Below, one piece after another: positions 45,599-55,900 of a stretch of 64,000 nt of DNA. The DNA lies in contig NZ_BLWI01000001.1 of assembly GCF_013282155.1 (NCBI RefSeq), positions 124,001-188,000 of the forward strand. Reading direction: 5' to 3'. Source of the stretch: Sulfitobacter sp. HGT1. Its GTDB lineage: Bacteria > Pseudomonadota > Alphaproteobacteria > Rhodobacterales > Rhodobacteraceae. The notes under the pieces were generated by a model, which saw only the letters and a program-made list of their open reading frames with translations, ran no database searches and was not told the origin of the DNA. How positions within the stretch are numbered: the stretch's first letter is position 1; the number at the start of each line of letters is the position of its first letter. A program made the position numbers and the translations under genes.

Positions 45599-46397
45599 TC
45601 GCCTTTGTGTCAAGCCACTGCAACATGTTTTGCAATCCGCTATCAAGCGAGACGCGTGCCTGATTGATCGTGGCAACATAGCTGGACAGAAAAGGCTCAA
45701 GCTGCGGAACAGCAGCCGATAGTTGCGGCGCAAAAACATAGGCAAGCAACATCAGCAGCGCCAAGACCACAATGATTGTGAACCCGCGCTTAAATCCACC
45801 CTCGCGTTTTGCCGCCGGGGTAACGGTTGAATCTTCGAGATCGGGGTCCGCCGAGCGGCGTTCGTTACCGGTGCGCAGGGTCGAATTGATTTCTTCGATA
45901 TCGGGCAACAGATCGCGCCGCGATGCCAGTGCGGCAGCACTTGCCCCGGCAGGTACCGCTTCGTGTTCTGTTTCCTCGCCACGCATACGCGCCGTGCGGG
46001 CTTTGGCAAGGCGGGCCCGCTGGTCGGGGGTGGGCTCATCCGCACTGTCATCCAGACCCAGATCGGGCTGGCTTTCCAATACCTCGGCCTGCTTGGTGCG
46101 GCGGGCCAGCTTTTCAGCTTCGGCTTCCTGACGCAGAATATCGGCGACCGACGGATCAAGCTGTTTGCGTTCGGGCGCGGGTTTGGCGTGCGAAGCCGGG
46201 GGCGGGGTTGCCGTTTCCTCGTCCGGGGTCGGAGTGTTGTCACCCAACCCTTCGGGGTCTTCGGCAGGCATGTAATCGGGGTGGTGTTGAAACCATGTTT
46301 GCCCGCAGTTGGAGCATTGCACGTCACGCCCGGCTGTTGGCATCACGCTATCGGGCACTTCATATTGTGCATCACAATTGGGACAGATCAGTCTCAT
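45582..46397 (-). CDS. MJ0042-type zinc-ribbon membrane protein
   Basis: 271 residues. The N-terminal zinc ribbon (ICPNCDAQYEVPD, then VQCSNCGQTWF) has four cysteines. A charged linker rich in E, A and P follows, then a helix near 205-225 (FTIIVVLALLMLLAYVF) and a short outer tail. It may be anchored with the ribbon in the cytoplasm. Common in alphaproteobacteria beside ftsE; function unknown. Confidence 0.85.
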   Translation of the reverse strand: MRLICPNCDAQYEVPDSVMPTAGRDVQCSNCGQTWFQHHPDYMPAEDPEGLGDNTPTPDEETATPPPASHAKPAPERKQLDPSVADILRQEAEAEKLARRTKQAEVLESQPDLGLDDSADEPTPDQRARLAKARTARMRGEETEHEAVPAGASAAALASRRDLLPDIEEINSTLRTGNERRSADPDLEDSTVTPAAKREGGFKRGFTIIVVLALLMLLAYVFAPQLSAAVPQLEPFLSSYVATINQARVSLDSGLQNMLQWLDTKASQSGS

Positions 46398-46562
46398 CTT
46401 TCTTCCGTACCCATTGAAAACTCCATCGTTTGCGCGTGACTGTTACCTTATGTTCTAGAAAACCGCAGGAAAAGTGCAAACTTCGATGTATCGCTGTGTT
46501 GGGGTGCATTGAAACCCATGCGGTGCTGAGGCACAACAGTCCAAACCAAGTGGGATAAGCCT

Positions 46563-47240
46563 GTGATCGAATTTGAAAACGTGGCCTATAGTTATGGCGG
46601 CGGCGAACTTTTGTCCGATATCTCGGTCAAGCTGGCCCCGGGGTCGTTTCACTTTCTGACAGGGCCATCCGGGTCCGGGAAAACCACCTTGATGAAGCTG
46701 TGTTATGGCGCGCTGCTGCCAACGGCGGGGCATGTGACGCTGTTTGGCAACGATGTGCGCAGCCTTGACCGCGACGATATTGCCATGGTGCGCCGCCGCG
46801 TCGGTGTCGTGCATCAGGATTGCCAGTTTCTTAATCACTTGCCGGTTGCCGAAAACATCGGGTTGCCGCTGACCGTCTCTGGCAGGCATGACGAAACCGG
46901 TGGCGAAGATCTGTCCGAACTGCTGTCATGGGTGGGTCTGAGCAACCGCGCAGATGCATTGCCGCCGGAACTGTCGGGCGGTGAACGCCAGCGAGCGGCG
47001 CTGGCCCGTGCGGTAATCATGTCGCCCGATGTGGTGCTGGCTGATGAGCCCACTGGCAACGTAGATTGGGAAATGTCGCAGCGGTTGCTCAGGCTGCTGG
47101 TCGAGTTGAACAAGATGGGCAAGACCGTGTTGATCGCGACCCATGATCTGGGTCTGATCCGCGCCACCAAAGCGCAGGTGCAGGCACGGGTCTTGCGGAT
47201 CGCCAACCGGCGCATCCAACTGGCGGGGGCAGATTTGTGA
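46563..47240 (+). CDS. ftsE: Cell-division ATP-binding protein FtsE
   Basis: ABC ATPase of 225 residues from a GTG. Walker A GPSGSGKTT (34-42), signature LSGGERQRAALARA and Walker B VVLADEPTGN. With FtsX it forms the FtsEX complex that drives peptidoglycan hydrolysis at the septum. It overlaps ftsX by 4 bp. Confidence 0.95.
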   Translation: MIEFENVAYSYGGGELLSDISVKLAPGSFHFLTGPSGSGKTTLMKLCYGALLPTAGHVTLFGNDVRSLDRDDIAMVRRRVGVVHQDCQFLNHLPVAENIGLPLTVSGRHDETGGEDLSELLSWVGLSNRADALPPELSGGERQRAALARAVIMSPDVVLADEPTGNVDWEMSQRLLRLLVELNKMGKTVLIATHDLGLIRATKAQVQARVLRIANRRIQLAGADL

Positions 47241-48142
47241 GCGCGCTTCAAGTTGCCATTGCCGCCCTGTGGACCGGGGACCGCCATGCCGACCGCGTGG
47301 TGCCGCCATCCGGTTTTACCGCGCAACTGACCTTGTTCGCGTCAGGGACGATGGCGTTTCTGGCTGTGTTTGCGCTGGCGCTGTCGCTGGCATCGGGTCG
47401 GCTTGCCACGATTTGGGGGCAGGAACTGGCGCGTACCGCCACGATCCGTGTGGTGGCCCCCGTAGATCAACGCGCAGCCCAGACCCAAGCCGCCCTGCGC
47501 ATTCTTGAGACAACCAAAGGCGTCGCCTCGGCACGCGCCCTGACGGATGCCGAACAGCAATCCTTGCTGGCCCCATGGTTCGGGCCTGAACTGGCCATCG
47601 ACGCGCTGCCCGTGCCGCGTTTGATCGAAATTATCGAAGACAGCGATGGCATGGACCCCGAAGGCCTGCGCTTGCGTCTGGCCGCAGAGGTGCCCGGTGC
47701 CGTTCTGGACAACCACAACCGCTGGCGCGCGCCCTTGGTCAAAGCCGCATCCAGATTGAAACTGCTGGGCTGGATATCGACCATCCTGATTACCGCAACC
47801 CTTGCGGCGATGGTCACGCTGGCCGCGAATGCAGCGCTATCCGCAAATGCGCAGGTGATCGCGGTTCTGCGACTGGTGGGTGCCACCGATGGCTATATCG
47901 CCCAAGCCTTCATTCGCCGGTTTACCTTGCGCGCCCTGTCGGGGGCTGCTGCCGGGATGGTGCTGGGGATGCTTGCGGTACTGCTGTTGCCCAGCACGGA
48001 TGACGCAGGCGGATTTCTGACAGGGCTTGGCTTTCAGGGGTGGCATTGGCTGGTTCCATTGCTGATCCCGTTTCTGGCAGGGGCTGTTGCCTTTGCCGCC
48101 ACAGGTGCCGCCGCGCGCCGTACGTTGAAGGAACTTGCCTGA
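47237..48142 (+). CDS. ftsX: Cell-division permease FtsX
   Basis: 301-residue protein, GTG start overlapping ftsE. One N-terminal helix (ASGTMAFLAVFALALSLAS), an outer domain (about 65-165), then three helices (about 170-195, 230-255, 270-290), the FtsX layout. Residues ATIRVVAP after helix 1 open the periplasmic loop. Its stop overlaps the plsC start. Confidence 0.93.
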   Translation: MSALQVAIAALWTGDRHADRVVPPSGFTAQLTLFASGTMAFLAVFALALSLASGRLATIWGQELARTATIRVVAPVDQRAAQTQAALRILETTKGVASARALTDAEQQSLLAPWFGPELAIDALPVPRLIEIIEDSDGMDPEGLRLRLAAEVPGAVLDNHNRWRAPLVKAASRLKLLGWISTILITATLAAMVTLAANAALSANAQVIAVLRLVGATDGYIAQAFIRRFTLRALSGAAAGMVLGMLAVLLLPSTDDAGGFLTGLGFQGWHWLVPLLIPFLAGAVAFAATGAAARRTLKELA

Positions 48143-48870
48143 TGATCCAGTGGATCCGGTCCCTCACATTCATTGCAATCGCCACCATCTCGATGCCGAT
48201 TATCGGATTGGCCTTTGCCCCTTGGGCGATGTTTTCGTTGCGCGGTGCCTATGTGTGTTGCAAAAGCTATTCCCGCTTTGTCATGTGGCTGGCGGAACAT
48301 CTGGTGGGGATGCGCTGCGAAGTGCGCGGTACGCCCCCCACAGGCGAGGTATTGATCGCCGCAAAGCACCAATCCTTTCTTGATATTTTGATGATCTTTC
48401 AGGCGATCCCGCTGGGAAAGTTCATCATGAAAAAGGAAATCCTGTGGACGCCCGTCGTGGGACAATACGCAAAACGCATGAAAATGTATGCGGTTGACCG
48501 TGGCAAGCGCGGTGCCGCGGTGACCAAGATGCTGGAGGATGTCAAAACCGGGCATCTCGAGGCCGGTCAGCTGATTATCTATTCCCAAGGGACACGCGTG
48601 GCCCCCGGCGTATCCGCGCCCTATAAAAAAGGCACGGCGGCCTTGTACGAACAGATGGGGCAAACCTGCATACCCGTCGCCACGAATGTCGGTTATTTCT
48701 GGCCGCGCCGCGGGCTGTATCGCCGCCCCGGTGTCGCAGTCGTCGAATTTCTGGACCCGATCCCGCCCGGTTTGCCGCGGGATGAATTCATGGCGCGCCT
48801 TGAAAACATGGTCGAGGCGCGGTCGGATGAATTGCTGCTAGAGGCACAGGCCGCCAACAAAGGCCGGTAA
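48142..48870 (+). CDS. plsC: 1-acyl-sn-glycerol-3-phosphate acyltransferase
   Basis: 242 residues from ATG 48142, which shares an A with the ftsX stop. HX4D motif KHQSFLD (H76, D81) is the acyltransferase site. The second family motif is usually FPEGTR; here it reads YSQGTR, with E replaced by Q. N-terminal helix at about 5-30. It makes phosphatidic acid. Being last of ftsE-ftsX-plsC links phospholipid supply with division genes. Confidence 0.9.
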   Translation: MIQWIRSLTFIAIATISMPIIGLAFAPWAMFSLRGAYVCCKSYSRFVMWLAEHLVGMRCEVRGTPPTGEVLIAAKHQSFLDILMIFQAIPLGKFIMKKEILWTPVVGQYAKRMKMYAVDRGKRGAAVTKMLEDVKTGHLEAGQLIIYSQGTRVAPGVSAPYKKGTAALYEQMGQTCIPVATNVGYFWPRRGLYRRPGVAVVEFLDPIPPGLPRDEFMARLENMVEARSDELLLEAQAANKGR

Positions 48871-48955
48871 ACCGGCGGTTGGGCCAAGGGGCGTGCGGAG
48901 ATTTTTCGCGCGCCGGACATTTTCAAAACAGTTTTCAAAAAAGTCGGTGGTGGGT

Positions 48956-48979
48956 CAGGTGGGGCGTGAACCCCACCTG
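48956..48979 (-). terminator. Terminator of the lpdA transcript
   Basis: Perfect 9-bp stem CAGGTGGGG/CCCCACCTG (48956-48964 with 48971-48979), 8 bp after the lpdA stop on the minus strand; a T-run (from AAAAAA near 48937-48942) follows at a distance. Confidence 0.6.
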
Positions 48980-48986
48980 CGTTTCA

Positions 48987-50375
48987 TCACATGTGGATTG
49001 CACCGTCACCACAGGCCAGCGCTGCCTCGCGCACGGCTTCGGAATAGGTAGGGTGCGCGTGGCACGTCATCGCCAGATCTTCGGCTGATGCGCCGAATTC
49101 CATCGCGACACAGACTTCGTGGATCAGATCACCCGCCGCTGGCCCGATGATATGCGCGCCCAGAATGCGATCAGTGTCTTTGTCGGCCAGGATTTTGACA
49201 AACCCTTCGCCGGCGAAAACGGCCTTGGCGCGCGCATTGCCCATAAAGCTGAACTTGCCGACCTTATAGGCACGGCCCGCTTCCTTGAGCTGCTCTTCGG
49301 TGGCACCGACATTGGCGACCTCGGGGTGGGTATAGATCACACCGGGGATCACGCCATAGTTCACGTGACCATGCTTGCCCGCCACGACCTCTGCCACGGC
49401 CATGCCTTCGTCTTCGGCCTTGTGGGCCAGCATCGGTCCTTCGATCACGTCACCGATGGCATAGATGCCTTTGACCGAGGTCTGCCAATGATCGTTCACC
49501 GCGATCTGGCCACGTTGTGTCATCTCAACGCCAAGGGCGTCGATGCCCAAGCCGTCGTAATAGGGTTTGCGGCCTGTGGCAACCAAAACAGCATCGGCAT
49601 CAAGCGTGTGTTCGCTGTCGTCCTTGCGCAGTTTGTAGGTGACTTTGGCCTTGGTCTTGGAAGCTTCGGTGCTTTGCACGGCGGCCCCCATGACAAAGTC
49701 GATGCCCTGCTTTTTCAGCAGCCGCATGAAGTTCTTTTGCACTTCGCCGTCCATACCCGGGGTAATCGCATCAAGATATTCAACAACGGTGACTTCGGAC
49801 CCAAGGCGCGCGTAAACGGAGCCAAGTTCAAGACCGATGACGCCGGCCCCGATCACGACCAGCTTCTTGGGCACTTTGTTCAGTGTCAAAGCGCCGGTGG
49901 ATGTCACCACGATTTTCTCGTCGACCTCGACGCCGGGCAGCGATGCAGGCGCAGAGCCTGTCGCGATGATGATGTTCTTGGCTTCATGAATGTCGTCACC
50001 GACCTTGACCTTGCCGGCCTCGGGGATGGTGGCCCAGCCCTTGATCCAGTCGATCTTGTTCTTCTTGAACAGGAATTCGATCCCTTTGGTGTTGGTGTCG
50101 ATGGTGTTCTGCTTATAGGCCAGCATCTGGTTCCAGTCGACAGACGGGCTTTTGCCCTTGAGGCCCATATCTGCGAAATTATGTTCCGCCTCGTGCAGCA
50201 TATGGGTGGCGTGGAGCAGCGCCTTGGACGGAATGCAGCCGACGTTCAGGCAGGTGCCACCAAGGGTTTCACGGCCTTCAACGCAGGCGGTCTTGAGGCC
50301 CAGTTGGGCACAACGAATGGCGGATACATAGCCGCCGGGGCCGGAGCCGATGATGATGACATCGTAGCTGGACAT
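48987..50375 (-). CDS. lpdA: Dihydrolipoyl dehydrogenase (E3)
   Basis: FAD/NAD enzyme of 462 residues that reoxidises lipoamide of the 2-oxoglutarate dehydrogenase complex. [17 protein letters not shown], redox pair [32 protein letters not shown], and [13 protein letters not shown] with the catalytic His all fit. It closes the suc operon, separated from sucB by two MAPEG genes. Confidence 0.96.
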   Translation of the reverse strand: MSSYDVIIIGSGPGGYVSAIRCAQLGLKTACVEGRETLGGTCLNVGCIPSKALLHATHMLHEAEHNFADMGLKGKSPSVDWNQMLAYKQNTIDTNTKGIEFLFKKNKIDWIKGWATIPEAGKVKVGDDIHEAKNIIIATGSAPASLPGVEVDEKIVVTSTGALTLNKVPKKLVVIGAGVIGLELGSVYARLGSEVTVVEYLDAITPGMDGEVQKNFMRLLKKQGIDFVMGAAVQSTEASKTKAKVTYKLRKDDSEHTLDADAVLVATGRKPYYDGLGIDALGVEMTQRGQIAVNDHWQTSVKGIYAIGDVIEGPMLAHKAEDEGMAVAEVVAGKHGHVNYGVIPGVIYTHPEVANVGATEEQLKEAGRAYKVGKFSFMGNARAKAVFAGEGFVKILADKDTDRILGAHIIGPAAGDLIHEVCVAMEFGASAEDLAMTCHAHPTYSEAVREAALACGDGAIHM

Positions 50376-50441
50376 GGAAGGTCTCCTTGATGGGGCAGTG
50401 ATTAATGTGGTCAGGCGGTGTGCCGGTTGAGGGGGAGGCTA

Positions 50442-50490
50442 GGGGGCGCTGCCCCCGTGCGCAAGCGCACTCCCCCGGGATTTTGGGCCA
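50442..50490. repeat. Twin hairpins, GC-rich intergenic repeat
   Basis: GGGGGC-GCT-GCCCCC (50442-50456) is followed at once by GTGCGC-AA-GCGCAC (50457-50470), then TCCCCCGGGATTTTGGGCC. It lies between the first MAPEG gene and lpdA. The tail resembles the repeat at 41617. Could attenuate or end transcription within the suc operon. Confidence 0.6.
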
Positions 50491-50499
50491 TTTGGAAAT

Positions 50500-50910
50500 T
50501 CAGAACAGGGCGGCGATCAACATAAGAACCGTTACCCCGAAGCCGATGACCCAGATGATCGAGCGCCCCGGGTGCAGCCCATAGGCATAGGCCGGGACAT
50601 AGGCGATGCGGGCGGCGAGGAATATCCAGGCCAGAAGCGTTGTGTAGCCGGTGCTTTGGTTTGTGGTATGAATGACGAGCGCCGCGATGCCGAACAGGAT
50701 CAGGCCCTCGAACATGTTGGTCATGGCGCGCCCCAGCCGTGCGGTGCGATCCGACATCTGGCGCGTCGGTTCGCGGTCGCGGGCGGACATGGTATAGCCC
50801 GACCCCAGCTCAATATTGGCGGGGATGGCGTAGGCGACAAAGGTCACCACCTGCACCAGTGCTGCAAGAACGAGGACCGTCAGTTCAGGGGGCATCATCG
50901 CAGCGCTCAC
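50500..50910 (-). CDS. MAPEG-family membrane protein
   Basis: 136 residues, four predicted helices. Features PANIELGSGYTMSARDREP, RLGRAMTNMFEGLILFGIAAL and ARIAYVPAYAYG are those of MAPEG proteins, whose eukaryotic members conjugate glutathione to lipophilic compounds. The bacterial role is usually unknown. It lies 3 bp after the second MAPEG gene. The true start may be the internal Met5. Confidence 0.88.
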   Translation of the reverse strand: MSAAMMPPELTVLVLAALVQVVTFVAYAIPANIELGSGYTMSARDREPTRQMSDRTARLGRAMTNMFEGLILFGIAALVIHTTNQSTGYTTLLAWIFLAARIAYVPAYAYGLHPGRSIIWVIGFGVTVLMLIAALF

Positions 50911-50913
50911 GGT

Positions 50914-51297
50914 TTAAAGCGCCAGAAGATACAGCATTGCGGTTGCTGCAAACCCGACGAGCCAGACAAGGGTGCGGAGTGCGGGGATACCAAGGGCATA
51001 GACCGGCAGATAGATGATGCGGGCGACGAGAAACACCTGCGCTGCCAATAGGGTGGCGGGGCTTGTGCGGTCGAGGATGACAAGGATCAGGACCGCAGGC
51101 GCAAAGAGCGCCATGGCCGTGATGGAGTTGGCAAGCGCGCGTTCAATACGCGCGGTCATCCCGCTGACAGTGCGCGTTTCGTCGCGCGACGAGATCAGAT
51201 AGCCGAGGCTCAGTTGCTGCATCCCGCCCAGAACCTGAAGCAGGATCGTCAGCATAACAAGCAAGCCATAGGTCGCGAGGATCGTTGTCTCTGTCAT
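50914..51297 (-). CDS. MAPEG-family membrane protein
   Basis: 127 residues, four helices, with ISSRDETRTVSGMTARIERALANS and ARIIYLPVYALG paralleling its neighbour, so the two are likely an ancient tandem duplicate. Placed between sucB and the other MAPEG gene on one strand. A heterodimer or trimer of the two products is possible. Confidence 0.85.
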   Translation of the reverse strand: MTETTILATYGLLVMLTILLQVLGGMQQLSLGYLISSRDETRTVSGMTARIERALANSITAMALFAPAVLILVILDRTSPATLLAAQVFLVARIIYLPVYALGIPALRTLVWLVGFAATAMLYLLAL

Positions 51298-51348
51298 GGT
51301 ATATCCTTTGCAAAGGGGCGCGCGGACAAAATGCCCGCGCGCCGTTTA

Positions 51349-52857
51349 TTACAGATCCATCAGCAGGCGGCGTGGATCTTCGAGGGCTTCTTTCACCCGT
51401 ACAAGGAAGGTTACCGCGCCTTTGCCGTCGACGATACGGTGATCGTAGCTGAGCGCCAGATACATCATCGGACGGATCACGACCTGACCGTTGATCGCCA
51501 TCGGGCGGTCCTGGATCTTGTGCATGCCCAAGATCCCGGACTGTGGCGGGTTCAGGATGGGCGAGGACATCAGCGAGCCGTAAACACCACCGTTGGAGAT
51601 GGTGAAGGTGCCGCCTTGCATTTCGGCCATCGACAGCTTGCCGTCACGGGCTTTCGCGCCCATTTCGCCAATCGTCTTTTCGATGGTCGCGAAAGACATG
51701 TCTTGTGCGTCTTTGATCACAGGCACCACAAGACCTGTGGGTGTGCCGGCCGCGATGCCCATGTTGACGTAGTTCTTGTACACCACATCGGTGCCGTCGA
51801 TTTCGGCGTTCACCTCGGGGACTTCGTGAAGGGCGTGGATACAGGCCTTGGTGAAGAAGGACATAAAGCCGAGCTTCACGCCATGCTTCTTGAAGAACAG
51901 GTCTTTGTATTCGTTCCGCAGGGCCATAATCTCGGTCATGTCGACCTCGTTATAGGTGGTCAGCATCGCGGCGGTGTTCTGGCTGTCTTTCAGGCGGCGC
52001 GCAATTGTCTGGCGCAGACGGGTCATTTTCACCCGCTCTTCACGCGATGCATCTTGTGGGGCAGAGGGCGCGCGGGGGGCGGCAGCCGGTGCCGGCTTTG
52101 CAGCGGAGGTTCCGGCGGCGACGGCCTTGGCGACGTCATCCTTCATCACGCGGCCATCGCGGCCCGTGCCGGTGACCTGATCCCGAGAGATGCCGGCCTC
52201 GGCCATCGCTTTTTTCGCGGATGGCGCATCTTCGATATCACCGGAGGCGGGGGCAGCGGAGGGTGCCGCTTGGGCCGCTGGCTTGGCTGTTGGGGCAGAG
52301 GCCCCGGCGGCCCCTTCGGTGATGACCGCAAGTTTGCCATTGGCCTCGACGGTTGCACCTTCTTCGAAAAGGATCTCGGTCAGGATGCCAGCGGCGGGTG
52401 CGGGGACTTCGACGCTGACCTTGTCGGTTTCCAGTTCGCACAGCATCTCGTCGGCTTCGACGGTGTCGCCGACTTTCTTGAACCAGGTGCTGATTGTCGC
52501 TTCGGTCACGGATTCGCCAAGGGTGGGGACCATCACATCGACAGTGTCACCACCGGCAGCAGGTGCGTCGGCTTTCGCCGCAGGTGTTGACTTAGCATCC
52601 TTCGCGGCAGGTTTTTCACCGCCTTCGGAAATATTGGCCAGCAGGGCATCAACGCCAACGGTTTCACCTTCGGCGGCAATGATCTCGGCAAGGGTGCCTG
52701 CCACGGGGCTGGGTACTTCGACGGTGACCTTGTCGGTTTCCAGTTCGCACAGCATTTCGTCAACCGCGACGGTGTCGCCTGGTTTCTTGAACCATGTTGC
52801 CACGGTCGCTTCGGTAACGGATTCACCCAGTGTCGGGACGCGTACTTCGCTTGTCAT
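51349..52857 (-). CDS. sucB: 2-oxoglutarate dehydrogenase E2, two lipoyl domains
   Basis: 502-residue dihydrolipoyl succinyltransferase. Two lipoyl domains are visible, with ETDKV at K43 and K146 each; E. coli SucB has one. An Ala/Pro linker, the E1/E3-binding domain (about 218-253, [13 protein letters not shown]) and the catalytic domain ending with [13 protein letters not shown] (catalytic His) follow. It starts 3 bp after the sucA stop. Confidence 0.96.
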   Translation of the reverse strand: MTSEVRVPTLGESVTEATVATWFKKPGDTVAVDEMLCELETDKVTVEVPSPVAGTLAEIIAAEGETVGVDALLANISEGGEKPAAKDAKSTPAAKADAPAAGGDTVDVMVPTLGESVTEATISTWFKKVGDTVEADEMLCELETDKVSVEVPAPAAGILTEILFEEGATVEANGKLAVITEGAAGASAPTAKPAAQAAPSAAPASGDIEDAPSAKKAMAEAGISRDQVTGTGRDGRVMKDDVAKAVAAGTSAAKPAPAAAPRAPSAPQDASREERVKMTRLRQTIARRLKDSQNTAAMLTTYNEVDMTEIMALRNEYKDLFFKKHGVKLGFMSFFTKACIHALHEVPEVNAEIDGTDVVYKNYVNMGIAAGTPTGLVVPVIKDAQDMSFATIEKTIGEMGAKARDGKLSMAEMQGGTFTISNGGVYGSLMSSPILNPPQSGILGMHKIQDRPMAINGQVVIRPMMYLALSYDHRIVDGKGAVTFLVRVKEALEDPRRLLMDL

Positions 52858-52859
52858 GG

Positions 52860-55823
52860 TTATTTTCCTTCGATGGTCAGCGCTTCGTCAACGAGGGCTG
52901 CTTGTTGTGCTTTATGTTGAGAGGCCAGACCCGTTGCGGGCGACGCCGATGTGGCGCGACCTGCGTAAACGGGACGGGTGTGCGTGGCATTGATCCGGCC
53001 AAGAACCCATTCGATGTTGGGTTCGATAAAGGTCCAGGCCCCCTGGTTTTTGGGTTCTTCCTGACACCAGACCATTTCAGCGTTCTTGAAGCGTTCCAGT
53101 TCCTTGACCGCCGATTGCGCGGGGAAGGGGTAGAACTGTTCGAACCGAAGCAGATAGATATCGTCGATACCGCGGGCATCGCGTTCTTCGAGCAGGTCAT
53201 AGTACACCTTGCCCGAACACATCACGACGCGCTTGATCTTGTCATCTGCAACCAGCGTGGTGTCCGAATTGCCCTGCTGGGCATCATCCCACAAAACGCG
53301 GTGGAAGCTGGAGCCGGTGGTAAATTCCTCGGTCTTGCTGACGGCCATTTTGTGGCGCAGCAGGGATTTCGGGGTCATCAACATCAGCGGCTTGCGATAG
53401 CTGCGGTGCAATTGGCGGCGCAGCAGGTGGAAATAGTTCGCAGGCGTGGTGCAGTTTGCCACGATCCAGTTGTCGCCGCCGCACATGGTCAGGAACCGTT
53501 CCAGACGCGCGGAGGAGTGTTCAGGCCCTTGCCCCTCATAGCCGTGCGGCATGAGGCAGACGAGGCCGGACATCCGCAGCCATTTGCTTTCACCCGAGCT
53601 GATGAACTGGTCGAACATGATCTGCGCGCCGTTGGCGAAATCGCCGAACTGCGCTTCCCACAAGGTCAGCGCATTTGGTTCGGCCAGCGAATAGCCGTAT
53701 TCAAAGCCCAAAACCGCATATTCGGAGAGCATGGAATCGATGACCTCGTATTCGGCCTGCCCCTCGCGGATATGGTTCAGCGGATAATACCGGTCTTCGT
53801 TTTCCTGATTGATCAGGGCGGAATGGCGTTGCGAGAATGTGCCGCGTGCGGAATCCTGACCGGCAAGGCGGACCTTGTAGCCTTCGGTCAGAAGCGAGCC
53901 GAATGCCAGGGCTTCGGCTGTGGCCCAGTCGAAACCGGTGCCGGATTTGAACATCTCTGCCTTGGCATCCAGCAGGCGCGTCACTGTTTTATGTACCGGA
54001 AAGTTATCGGGTGCAGTTGTCAGCGCCTTGCCGATGTCGGCCATGGTTTCGGGCGCGATTGCCGTTTTGCCGCGCTGGTATTTCTTTTCCTTGGCCTTAT
54101 CGAGATGCGACCACTTGCCATCCAGCCAATCGGCTTTGTTGGGGCGGTATTCTTTGCCGGCTTCGAATTCGGTGTTCATTTTCTCTTGGAACGCCGCTTT
54201 CATGTCCTCGATCTCGCCTTCGGGGATCAGACCGTCTTTGACAAGGCGATCTGTGTACAGCGTCAGCGTGGTCTTTTGCTTTTTGATCTTTTTGTACATC
54301 ACCGGGTTGGTGAACATGGGCTCGTCGCCCTCGTTATGACCAAAGCGGCGGTAACAGATGATATCCAGCACCACGTCTTTGTGGAACTTCTGGCGGAATT
54401 CGGTCGCGACGCGGGCCGCGTGAACGACGGCTTCGGGATCGTCACCATTGACGTGGAAAATCGGTGCCTCAACCACCAGCGCGTTATCGGTCGGATAAGG
54501 ACTGGAGCGGCTGAAATGCGGCGCGGTGGTAAAGCCGATCTGGTTGTTCACCACGATATGCATGGTGCCGCCGGTACGGTGACCGCGCAATCCGGACAGG
54601 GCGAAACATTCAGCCACAACGCCCTGGCCCGCAAAAGCGGCATCGCCGTGCAGCAGGATCGGCATTACCGCTGTGCGTTCCTTGTCGTTCAACTGGTCCT
54701 GCTTGGCGCGTACCTTGCCCAGAACAACGGGGTTCACGGCCTCTAGGTGGGACGGGTTGGCGGTCAGCGACAGGTGAACGGTATTGCCGTCAAATTCACG
54801 GTCAGACGATGCGCCAAGGTGGTATTTCACATCGCCCGATCCATCGACGTCCTCGGGCTTGAAGCTGCCGCCCTGGAATTCGTTAAAGATCGCGCGGTAC
54901 GGTTTTTGCATCACATTGGCGAGAACCGACAAACGACCACGGTGCGGCATACCGATGACGATATCGCGAACGCCCAGCTGGCCACCGCGTTTGATAACCT
55001 GTTCCATCGCAGGGATCAGGGATTCACCGCCATCAAGGCCAAAGCGTTTTGTGCCCATGTATTTGACGTGCAGGAATTTCTCGAAACCTTCGGCTTCGAC
55101 CAGCTTGTTCAGGATGGCCTTGCGGCCATTCTTGGTGAACTGGATTTCCTTGCCATAGCCTTCGATCCGCTCTTTCAGCCAGGCAGCTTCCTCGGGGTTC
55201 GAGATGTGCATGTATTGCAAGGCGAATGTGCCGCAATATGTGCTTTTCACGATGTCGACGATCTGCTTCATCGTGGCGATTTGCAGGCCCAGCACGTTGT
55301 CGATGAAAATCGGGCGGTCCATGTCTTTGGGACCAAAGCCATAGGCGGCGGGGTCCAGCTCGGGGTGGAGCGATTGTTCACGCATGCCAAGCGGATCAAG
55401 GTCGGCGGCCAAGTGGCCCCGAATACGGTAGGCGCGGATCAGCATGAGGGCGCGGATGCTGTCCAGCACGGCGCGTTGCACTTGTGCATCCGACAGCTCG
55501 ATGCCTTTGGCGGCGGCTTTCTCGACGATCCGTTGGCCGGCGGCTTTGGTTTCGACCGGGGCAGGCCATTGGCCTGTCAGCGCGGCGGTCAAATCGTCCT
55601 GCGGCATCGGTGGCCAGTCGCTGCGTGCCCATGACGGGCCAGCGGCTTCGGCTTTTACGTCGGCGTCATCATCATCCATCGCCTTGAAAAACGCCTGCCA
55701 CGCGGCATCGACCGCCGTCGGATCATTGGCATAGCGCGCATACATGGCTTCAAGGTACGTACTGTTTTGCCCCTCAAGAAACGAGGTGTCGTGGAACTGT
55801 TCGTTTTGCGGTTGGTCGGTCAT
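52860..55823 (-). CDS. sucA: 2-oxoglutarate dehydrogenase E1
   Basis: ThDP enzyme of 987 residues that decarboxylates 2-oxoglutarate. N-terminal [47 protein letters not shown] (ThDP pocket), NNQIGFTT and [23 protein letters not shown] are in family order. Between sucD and sucB on one strand. Confidence 0.97.
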   Translation of the reverse strand: MTDQPQNEQFHDTSFLEGQNSTYLEAMYARYANDPTAVDAAWQAFFKAMDDDDADVKAEAAGPSWARSDWPPMPQDDLTAALTGQWPAPVETKAAGQRIVEKAAAKGIELSDAQVQRAVLDSIRALMLIRAYRIRGHLAADLDPLGMREQSLHPELDPAAYGFGPKDMDRPIFIDNVLGLQIATMKQIVDIVKSTYCGTFALQYMHISNPEEAAWLKERIEGYGKEIQFTKNGRKAILNKLVEAEGFEKFLHVKYMGTKRFGLDGGESLIPAMEQVIKRGGQLGVRDIVIGMPHRGRLSVLANVMQKPYRAIFNEFQGGSFKPEDVDGSGDVKYHLGASSDREFDGNTVHLSLTANPSHLEAVNPVVLGKVRAKQDQLNDKERTAVMPILLHGDAAFAGQGVVAECFALSGLRGHRTGGTMHIVVNNQIGFTTAPHFSRSSPYPTDNALVVEAPIFHVNGDDPEAVVHAARVATEFRQKFHKDVVLDIICYRRFGHNEGDEPMFTNPVMYKKIKKQKTTLTLYTDRLVKDGLIPEGEIEDMKAAFQEKMNTEFEAGKEYRPNKADWLDGKWSHLDKAKEKKYQRGKTAIAPETMADIGKALTTAPDNFPVHKTVTRLLDAKAEMFKSGTGFDWATAEALAFGSLLTEGYKVRLAGQDSARGTFSQRHSALINQENEDRYYPLNHIREGQAEYEVIDSMLSEYAVLGFEYGYSLAEPNALTLWEAQFGDFANGAQIMFDQFISSGESKWLRMSGLVCLMPHGYEGQGPEHSSARLERFLTMCGGDNWIVANCTTPANYFHLLRRQLHRSYRKPLMLMTPKSLLRHKMAVSKTEEFTTGSSFHRVLWDDAQQGNSDTTLVADDKIKRVVMCSGKVYYDLLEERDARGIDDIYLLRFEQFYPFPAQSAVKELERFKNAEMVWCQEEPKNQGAWTFIEPNIEWVLGRINATHTRPVYAGRATSASPATGLASQHKAQQAALVDEALTIEGK

Positions 55824-55900
55824 GGCGATACCTCTGATGAGAGCGCGACGTTTGAATGTAAGGGGTCAGGCAGGGAAAGCCTCGCCTGACCGAAAGGGGT

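Noticed and set aside
48863-48876. GCCGGT-AA-ACCGGC hairpin at the plsC stop
   Set aside because: The 2-base loop and absent T-run make it a weak terminator candidate; the hairpin at 48956-48979 is better placed for lpdA.
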